Source of the DNA: Apostichopus japonicus
Taxonomy: Eukaryota > Echinodermata > Holothuroidea > Aspidochirotida > Stichopodidae
Direction of reading: 5' to 3'
Length of the DNA stretch: 64,000 nt
NCBI RefSeq assembly: GCF_037975245.1
Contig: NC_092572.1
Span: forward strand, 13,054,769 to 13,118,768
Below are positions 40,701-49,700 of this stretch, one piece after another. Every line of letters starts with the position of its first letter. The first letter of the stretch is position 1. A model generated the notes under the pieces. That model was given only the letters and a program-made list of their open reading frames with translations, had not been told where the DNA came from and did no database searches. The position numbers and the translations under genes are program-made.

Positions 40701-43700
40701 CCATTCAGCATGGTACCTTCAAATGTGATCGTACTTCGAGATGCATCGTCTGCAGCCACCACATTGTTGAATCCAATTCCATCACCAGCCACAGCATGCA
40801 ACTCACACACAAGACTAAGGGTCACATCACTTGCACTACCACCAATGTCATCTATCTGATCTCTTGTAGAGTTTGCGGCATCCAGTATGTTGGCGAAACC
40901 AAAACCACCCTCAAGAAGCGATTCTATGGTCACAGATCCACAGTCAACACCATGAAGACTGAGACCCCAGTTGGAGAACATTTTAACCTTCCCAACCATA
41001 CCATTAACGACATGTCCCTACAGGGGATTGAATCCTTAGGTAGCCGTCCTGACCTAGTACGTATCAGCAGAGAGAGGCTCTGGATGCAACGCCTTCGTAC
41101 CATTCAACCTCATGGGCTGAACATTCAGGAAGGACATGACTAACTTTCCTCTGTTCCCTACTCCTTCTCCCCTTTCTCCCTCCCCCCCTTTCACTCTTCC
41201 TCTCACAGCTCTCTTCCCCTCCATTTTTCTTCACACCTTTCTGTCTTTGTCCCTCTCCAGTTTATTCCTTACCCTGTGCCTTTAATCCTCTCTTTGTCCC
41301 TCCACAGTTTATCTCCTTCCTCTCCTCTTCTCCTGTTGCTTTCTACTTATAATCCCCTTTCATCCATCTCATTGTGTTCACCGTGCTCATTAACCTGTCT
41401 GTATTCTGTGCGTGTTTTTGTCCCCTCTGTTACTGTAACTTGTCATTTAGCCTCTGAAGAAGATCCTGCTAGGATCGAAACGTCAGGCCAACTTACTTTT
41501 ACACATTAAAACAAACTTCATAGGTAGTATGCAGTATTTTTCAGCAAACAAATTTATATACTGTATCAAGCTTGTCAATTTTATTGTAGTTATTTTATTA
41601 AAGAATGTAGATTACACCACTTCAAGTCATATTTAATCTCATAAATGGGGTCTTAATTTCACCTTCTTTATAATATGCGTATACCTCACCTAAGATTTGC
41701 TCCTTGTTTCATACTTCTACTTCTTATTTATGATTTTCTTTTGTGTTATGAAAAAATCCGGTTCTGGCCGGATTTTATCCGGCCGGATTTCATGTACTAT
41801 CCGGCAAAATCCGGTTCCGGCCGGATCCAAAAATTTGGATCCGGTGCATCCCTACTTAGAATAGTGCATTACCCAAAGATGCGATGTAATGGTCTGGCCA
41901 GGGCTTGAACCTACAATCCTTACATCAGTGCATTACCCAAAGATGCAATGTAATGGTCTGGCCAGGGCTTGAACCTGCAATCCTTAGAATAGTGCATTGC
42001 CCAAAGATGCAATGTAATGGTCTGGCCAGGGCTTGAACCTGCCATCCTTAGAATAGTGCATTGCCAAAAGATGCAATGGAATGGTCTGGCCAGGACTTGA
42101 ACCTGCAATCCTTACATCACAAGTCAATTACCTTAGCCAATTACCACGAGGACGTAGACCACACTCAACTGCAGCTCATAACTTAAGGCGCTGAGGTACT
42201 AAGAACATAATATTTAGTTGTATCTTTGCAGTCATTCATTGTCTTTTAAGATGCCTTTTAGGATAAAGAAAAATATCCTCCCTGCCACCATTCCCATGAA
42301 AGTTCTCACAAACTGATAGAATTGTAGACTTCTCAACTTCTTAATTTGGAACTGATAGAAGGAATTAATCATGCTCAAAGCACATTGATCAGTATCGACA
42401 CCAAACGATGGCTTGTTGAAAAAGTTGAAAAGTTTGTCTAAAAGTTGATATCGTCAAACCTCCCTGGAGGAACTGAACATTCAGATCATTCCATGGAGAC
42501 AACTAGAAATCTAATAAATGTCTCTGTGAATTAGGAAAATCTTTTGAAATTTTAAAGAAGATGTTCAAATGGCTATTAAAGCATTAGCCCTAAATGGCCA
42601 TTGTTAGACTCTCTTGCATATTCTGGGGCAGCACTGTTGAAAAAACAGGAAAAAAATACAAATGACCCCACTTACATCATATCTGTTCGTTGTAATCTCA
42701 CAATAAGTTAGTCATTGGCTCATTTACTGACTTTCTACAGTCTTTGAACAAAGTTATCAGATAACCATCGACCAACGGCCATTGAGGTTGTGTACTGTGG
42801 TGTGGCATGGTTTACAACAAACAATGAACTTGATAATAATGTGGTCTTTGCGAAGACTAATACAGAGTACTCTTGAAGTCGTCGGTGTTTAAACGCCCAG
42901 TGAAGTGTCAACATGTTGTCTAAATAATCAGTTCGGCGACCGTTTCGTGTCATTAATGCTAGAAACAATAGCTACTTTACCTGTTAGCAGTAAACAGTCT
43001 TGTCAAGATAACAAGTCCAAGGTATTAAAATATTAATAATTTACTCATCTGGTTTATGTATAATCTCCCGGCCAGTTTACTGTTCTTTATATACATTAAA
43101 AAAAAAATGAAGAAATCATGTTTTCTATGAGAGGTTTCTATAGTTTAGATTCAGAGTTGCCAAACCCCCATCTTCATTACAAAAAATAAACATTGCAATT
43201 AATAAAGAAGATCATATAATACAGAAGATAAATATTGTAATAAAAAAGAGAACTCATTTAGTATATAAAGGAAAAGTATTAAAAGAATGAAGCACATGTA
43301 GCTTGATGATGTCATATTTAGACTTGATCAAGTCCTCAGCCTTGTGTGAAAATGAAACATTAAAATCTGTGATATCTCTCAGATAAAATAAGTTTGTTCT
43401 AAAACTGTTTCGGGAAGTTGTTCTTAACATTGTTATCTCTATGATGGTTGGGTTTGTGTGTACTGTCAGTACAGTACGCTCACTGTTGTTCCATTATGGG
43501 ATATATATATATATATCCTACTTCCCATCTGGGAAACTGTCATTTTGTAAAGAAGGCTAAAACAAAATTGAACCTCAGTCCAAAAAATATCAAGATTGAT
43601 CTTTTCTACTTACATCTGTCTGTGAAGAATGAAGGGTTGTAGTAGCGGATGAAAATAAAGCTCATGATTACGAGGGCGGAGGAATTTATTGCCACGTTGA

Positions 43701-46700
43701 TTCGATAGGCGGAGACATGATCGCAAACAAGACACAGGGCATTGTATATGACCAGAGAGATGAGGAAAGAAACTACTGTGATAGCTGAGAATTCAGTTGC
43801 TGATAAGGATGTCAGATCCTGTTAGGGAGGGAAAGAGAAAGAAAGAATCGTAAATAATTATATCAAACCTGTACCAGTTCTAGATTAGTTAAATCTGTGC
43901 TACATTTATGGTTACCATATTGATTCACAAGGTTAAAAGGAGGGACACTGCATCCTGGGAGAGATAAAACATCCAGCCTCCACCGGGATTCAAACCTGTA
44001 TATATATATATATTACAGACATACAGTACTCACATACAGTATGTAACTGTTCTACATACAGTAGCAGTAGGAAGTGCCTGAGGAAACAGGTGGTAAATTG
44101 TGGTACATTCAGATAAAGAAGGGCTTCACTGAGTTTTATAACCAATCAATGCTTTGGTGAGCTCAAGTTATGTCCATTGTTACATATTGTAGTAGGCCTA
44201 CCTACAGTACCATATATACCCTGCCATAGTAATAACTATTGTCCGCTTTGGTATTAATACCTCCATGGTTGTACAGTATATACTGCACATCTCACTGTAT
44301 ACATACAGTATGTACTATAAATAGACAATAATACCAGACTGTAATTTACTGCTGTGTACAGATGTGCACCAAATTGAACAGATTTTAACATATATACAGT
44401 GAATAGCACAATTTACAGCGAAGGATCATAGAGTGACAGTATAGGCACTAGGGGTATCAAACCAATTTAAGGCAATATAATGTCTATAACACTATTAAGA
44501 GAGACCTTATTTAAGTCATAATGAAAGACTGAGAATGATATGATTCGTTTTTTAGGTCTTTACATTACAGGTCACAACTTAAATTGGTATCGTATGTGTG
44601 GTGTGGTATGGTGTGGTGTGGTATGGTGTGGTATGGTATAGTACTTTGAGTCAAAACTTTCACAGGTCTTAGAATATCAGACCTCAGGGTCACACTCCCA
44701 CCTTTACAAAATCCTGGAATCGCACAGCAGTGTGTAAGTGGAACATTAAGAATATATCCTGTACGTTAAATGAATGCACTATATATTTTGCATACTGGAT
44801 ACTGGTGAAATATTTATGTTAGTTTGTTAATTGTGATATAACATACATGTCCAAAGATTAAATTCCTCTCGAGAGACACGTCCTGTAGTTTTGAACTTTG
44901 CTGAGTCTGTTTTAACAAAGTACCATACTTATGTTTATCCATAATTGCTCAGAGCAAACTTATTTACTTCTGCTTTGCAGTTATTGGGAACAGGTTAAAA
45001 TATGACATTGAACTTTTTGTTTCAAGTTTATATTTTGTTCTTTTTGAAAGTATTTTTAAAATTACTCTAGAGAGACCCAAATGTTTCTAATTTCACCATA
45101 AACTTTACCATGATCAAATTTGCAGCTATTTATGATGATCATTTTTATGATATCAGTTTAATATTACAGTAAAGTTCTTTATATCTTTTGAAATTATATT
45201 AAATCTTTCCTTTTTAAAAGCATTATAAAACTTATCTAGAACTAACTTCTTTCCCCAATACCCCCCCCCCCCCTCGAAGTATATAATTTGATATTATCTA
45301 CAACTTTACAGTCATAAGCTTCAGTAAGTTATCTTATTTTTCTAATTACATATGAAGAAGAGAATTTCTTTTAATTAAATGATACTCAGGCAATCATTCT
45401 CACCATTGTGGCTTTGTAGTCTTGTTTCACTCGTTATATCCCAACCTTTATATCCTCCCATCAACGGCCTGTCCGCTACTGCAACTAGAAATGACACTTG
45501 CATATAAACATACCATACACGCACATTGTCAAGAAAAAGGACTCTCCTATTGACCCAGTCGCTTGAGACCCAGTTGTTTGCAAGACTCTACTACTATTAA
45601 CAAGACTCTCTATGGTTTGCACGACTCTATTGTTAGCTTAACAATCAAACAAGTGATGCCCTATCTGTGCTCTGTGAGTCAAATCGCCTCTACACACATG
45701 ACAATGTTCAGGATTCTCAATATAACAATCAGTTATTCACTGATCAGGTGCTTGTCGTTAACACCAGTGTCACCCCACATACCGTAAACAGTAGCATTTA
45801 GGTTCAAGATAATGAAAGTAAATAGACTTATCATGTGGATATATTGGGTTGTACTTGGGTCACCTTGAGGTAGAGGATGACATTAATACTACAGGTGGCA
45901 ATCTGACCTCTTCTGTCAAAACCCTGATCTTATCCGTGGAGATAATTGCTTGATAATTGTCTGATAATACTCAAGTATATCTCTGACCGGGTTACCATGT
46001 TTTGTGGTGTGATATATTTGATGTGAGTCTCAGCCAATTATGATACAGAATTCTGTTTCCAATATAAATAGATCAAGCTGGTTGGGCATGCATAAATAAA
46101 GAGAGGGTGCAGTGTCTGAATGTGATGGATATGTTGTTGTTCTTGTATGATTCTGGGAGCAGATCTTTGCATCAACTATTGCCCGCATGTTGGGAACATG
46201 TTCTTTAAGATTGAATAATATGCACGTCTTGGAGCAGTCGTAGTATGAAAACTTTCTACTCGAATGGTATAGAACTTAAGATTATTCTGGTGAATAAAGT
46301 TTTTCATGGCTTTGATAACCAGGCCACCAAAAATTTGAGTCATTTACTGGCTAAATTCCAGTCGGTAGATTTTGCAGTTTGCCAGGTAGAGATAGAGAAA
46401 GAAAAGGAGCATTTCTTTGTTAGTAGACTTAAAGAAGATAAACACTTCAGTATCGTGGCAACAATGTTAGTAAAAAAAAAATAATATGCTCTCTGTACAT
46501 ACGTAAGCCCACCCCCCCCCCCCCCTCCCAACCATCCCATTACTGATTATTAACAACAAATTTTATTGGGCTGCTCATGCCATCAACATGTAACTAGGCT
46601 TCAGTAACTGATGTATATATGATGCAGAAAATACCGGAGGGAATTTTTATGTTTATATTTTTATCAGCCAATAGAAGTTTTAAGAACTTGGAATTTTTTA

Positions 46701-49700
46701 TTGAATCAAGTAACTATAAAAATTGTGAAATTGTAGGTCCGATAACTTGCCTACATGTAGTGAACTAGGTTTTTCCTCCACTGTTTTCAACTATATTATG
46801 TCAGGAACTTGAATCGATATTTCCTCAGCTGGGTTGCAGTCAGTTTGGATAGTTTATATGTTTTCAAAACAGTTTCTTTTTCCGAGAGGGATGTGATTGT
46901 AATTGATATCATTTGCTTGAGTTGGTTGTGATATCAAAAAACTGTCAGTTTGGTTTAAATATAAAATAATGTCATAGACAGATTTGAGGATTTTTGTGGT
47001 ACAGTTTTTGTTTCCGTAGACTGTCTTTCCTCTCTGATCCTTTTTGGTTGCCTGACATCATAAACCTTTGCAATAATCGTGATGGTGTGTGTGTGTATGT
47101 GTGTATTTATACAGTATGTGCGTGTATGTATGTGTGTGATGTTTTGATCTTCACTTTCTGTGCTCAATCTGACACAACGAAGGCTAAAACACGCTCGATA
47201 AAGTTAACAATGATTTAATGACGTCCTCATGCTTCGCTTGACAACCACAGAGTGGTGTCATACAAGTAAACAAGCTTCCATAACATTACATGTGGGACGC
47301 CTTGCTTGCAAGAATACAATATATGTGACAGCCATTATAGTAATGCTCTCAACAAACAATGGTATTAGCTAGACAACATGATAATATGCCCAGGACTATA
47401 TGGCAACAGTTTACCATGGTTTACAATAATATATGACAAGTGTATTCCCTGATTAATATGACATTGTGACGGTTGAAAGATGACAATATATGTCCCAGAC
47501 ACAGAACAATGCTATTGATGTAGTAATGGTATATATCTGAGCTTCAGAATATATAGTGATATATATATGCCCTACAAGATATACAGCCTAGTAGACAATA
47601 TTGCTATATGCCATGATTGATATATATGGCAGTTTCCACTTGAGAGGTTGTCAAAGCTGTCCTAAAACAATGTATGGCTTTATATGCCCTGCCGTAACAG
47701 TAAGGACAATATCCGTCTGCAATGATATTGTAATTATTATGATGTGGACAATATTGCAATATGCCCTATACATCATTTTAATATGCCCTGGACAGTATGG
47801 CAATTTCACTGGACGATACAGCAATATGCCCTATACAGCACTTAAAATGCCCTGGAGAGTATGACAATTTTCACTCAACGATATGGCAATAATGCCATAT
47901 TGACAACATACCCTGTTACCGAACAATATGACACTTTCCTCTGAATCATATAAATGGCTATATTAAACGTGACCAACATGCCATCTTCAAAATAGCTGCA
48001 ACATGCTGTGGAAGATACATATATACAATCTGCATTGGGCACATTTTGTAAGCTGGGGACAATATTGTAGTGTGCCTGGACAATGTGATAAATTATGTCT
48101 TTAAGTACTGGACAATATGTTCATATGTTGTTACGTAGTGTGGGGTAATAAGTTCAAGACAGTGTCATTCGTTGCTTTTCTTCCTTTATTTTTCAGACTC
48201 CACAAAAAGCCACTGCTTCCTTTCACAATTAACTAACATCAATTCTCCATTACAACCTCTGCTTCCTTGCAACACTATCCTCGCTATCTTCCAACACTCC
48301 CTTATGCTTCTCTCCTTTTCTCGTCTCCTCCTAATACCTTGGCTCCTCACCTCACAAAAGCCACATTCCAACTGCTGTAAACCCCTCTCCTCATCTCTAG
48401 CTCTATCCTTTAATCCTATTAGCAAGTCTTTACATGTCTAAGTAATCCCAGCTTTGGAATCCCCTTAAGCTATCCCTAGGACATAAGCAGCTTTCCTCTC
48501 CTTACTTGTAGACTTCACAACATATGTCATCAGCTCTTTCTGATATACCTGATTTCATTTTCTCTTAGTACTACATTTCATGACTGCTATATGGAACATC
48601 AACCTGCTAGCAACTAGGCCACAGAGCAGTTATTTCATGGGGTGATGACTAAGTTTATATTTTCATTTCACTTCACTACATTTTTTGTCTCATTTTTATC
48701 AGGATGTTCCTCCTTAGCGAGGGCCAACATTATGCCCAGCCTCTCATCAGCAACTCTGCCTCTCGACGTCAACCTCTTCTTGATACCACATTTCCATGAC
48801 AACGAAACTGATATTACTGCTATATACAATAATGGTGAGTACAATCTCGATTTATGTCACAAGTTTGATGTATAATGAGCGTTCAGTATTGAATTTGACT
48901 AGTATGAATTTAGCAAAACTGGGAGGGGGGAGGAGAGGGGTTGGGAATGGGAAGGAGCAACTGGGAAGGGGCAGTAGGATGCGGGAAGGTAAATGGTGAG
49001 ATGTGAATGGGAGGGCTATTTTCCTTCATGATACCATCAGTTAGTGCACAATTGTAAGATTGCTTCCCAGTGTTTTATCATAGCATGGGGGGGGGAGTTG
49101 AAAGGATAGAAAGTTGCCCTTGAGGTATTGTGTCAAATATGCCTTTAAAGTAATATATTGACTTTGAGAGGAGAGCTTTAAAATAGTAATATGGTAATAT
49201 TTTTTTGCTTTTAGTGTGAAGGCAAAACGTTTCCGCTTTTCGAAACTACTTTGCGTAATCACTCTGTTTCCCTGTCACAAAGATCAATGCGAATTCCACA
49301 ACCTTTTTAATGTTTTGTCATTCTTTCCACGATTCTTTGATTGTTTTCTGCCACTTGCAGGTCAGTCCATTTTGTACAGCCTTCTGCCTAATAAGGTCAA
49401 AGGTCACCCACGGACGGAAACCCTGGTCAGGTGTTTCAGAAACCAGATCTTTGGAGCGGCGCGTTATCCACTGACTCACACATCTTTGACCGAGAAAAAC
49501 TGGTATGTACGGATACCTATCCTGATGACGTATCTGAAAGTCATTCATGCATCAAGTCAATATTCCTCTAGGGTACAGTTGCTCTCTGTTAACTATTCCC
49601 CCCCCCCCCCCATTCCCACCCCCAGTTTTGTGCATTGTTATTAATGCTCCATTCTAACATGCCACACGTACAGCTGCTATTAACTGTACCTCACATTTGT

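Larger units (their letters stand above)
39444..41854. mobile_element. hAT-like DNA transposon (2,411 bp) with 8-bp target duplication
   Basis: Termini are TAGGGATGCACCGGATATCC and, on the right, its complement-like GATCCGGTGCATCCCTA. CTTAGAAT flanks both sides exactly (39436-39443 and 41855-41862), the 8-bp duplication expected for hAT. Many CCGGCCGGAT copies in both orientations occupy the first and last 100 bp, as subterminal transposase-binding repeats often do. No hAT transposase is visible; the interior is AT-rich and then a Penelope-like element. It is inserted in the SINE-derived array and is probably non-autonomous. Confidence 0.88.
38999..42110 (-). repeat. 64-bp minisatellite made from the SINE B-box segment
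   Basis: Seven units (starting 39001, 39065, 39129, 39193, 39257, 39321, 39385) lie left of the hAT element, and five (41868, 41932, 41996, 42060 and the final one merging with the SINE head) lie right of it. Spacing is exactly 64 bp. Each unit carries CAAAGATGCAATGTAATGGT and TCTGGCCAGGGCTTGAACCT, whose complement includes the B box GGTTCAAGCCC. Units alternate between TTACATCA and TTAGAATA or TTAGATTA ends. Confidence 0.9.
38760..42165 (-). mobile_element. tRNA-derived SINE, copy 2, expanded and interrupted
   Basis: On the minus strand the head is at about 42165-42100 (TGGCTAAGG..TTGACTTGTGATG, then B box GGTTCAAGTCC). The middle domain is at about 39000-38940 (CTCTCTTTACCCAGGTGTAT), and the 3' domain runs to about 38765 (GGGGGGACACGCGATG, then CTTGGGGTGTGTGGGTG). 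Between head and middle, one 64-bp segment was multiplied into a tandem array, later split by a hAT-like element. The 3' domain matches SINE copy 3 at 58862-59090 better than copy 1. Confidence 0.75.

Noticed and set aside
38999-42110. CRISPR-like array of regular 64-bp repeats
   Set aside because: The units are directly contiguous without unique spacers, the genome is animal, and the origin from a SINE is visible at both ends.
46245-46484. 79-codon ORF (MKTFYSNGIELK)
   Set aside because: Reasonable codon length but no homologue recognised, no splice partner, and it lies in an SMG9 intron with no promoter signal.
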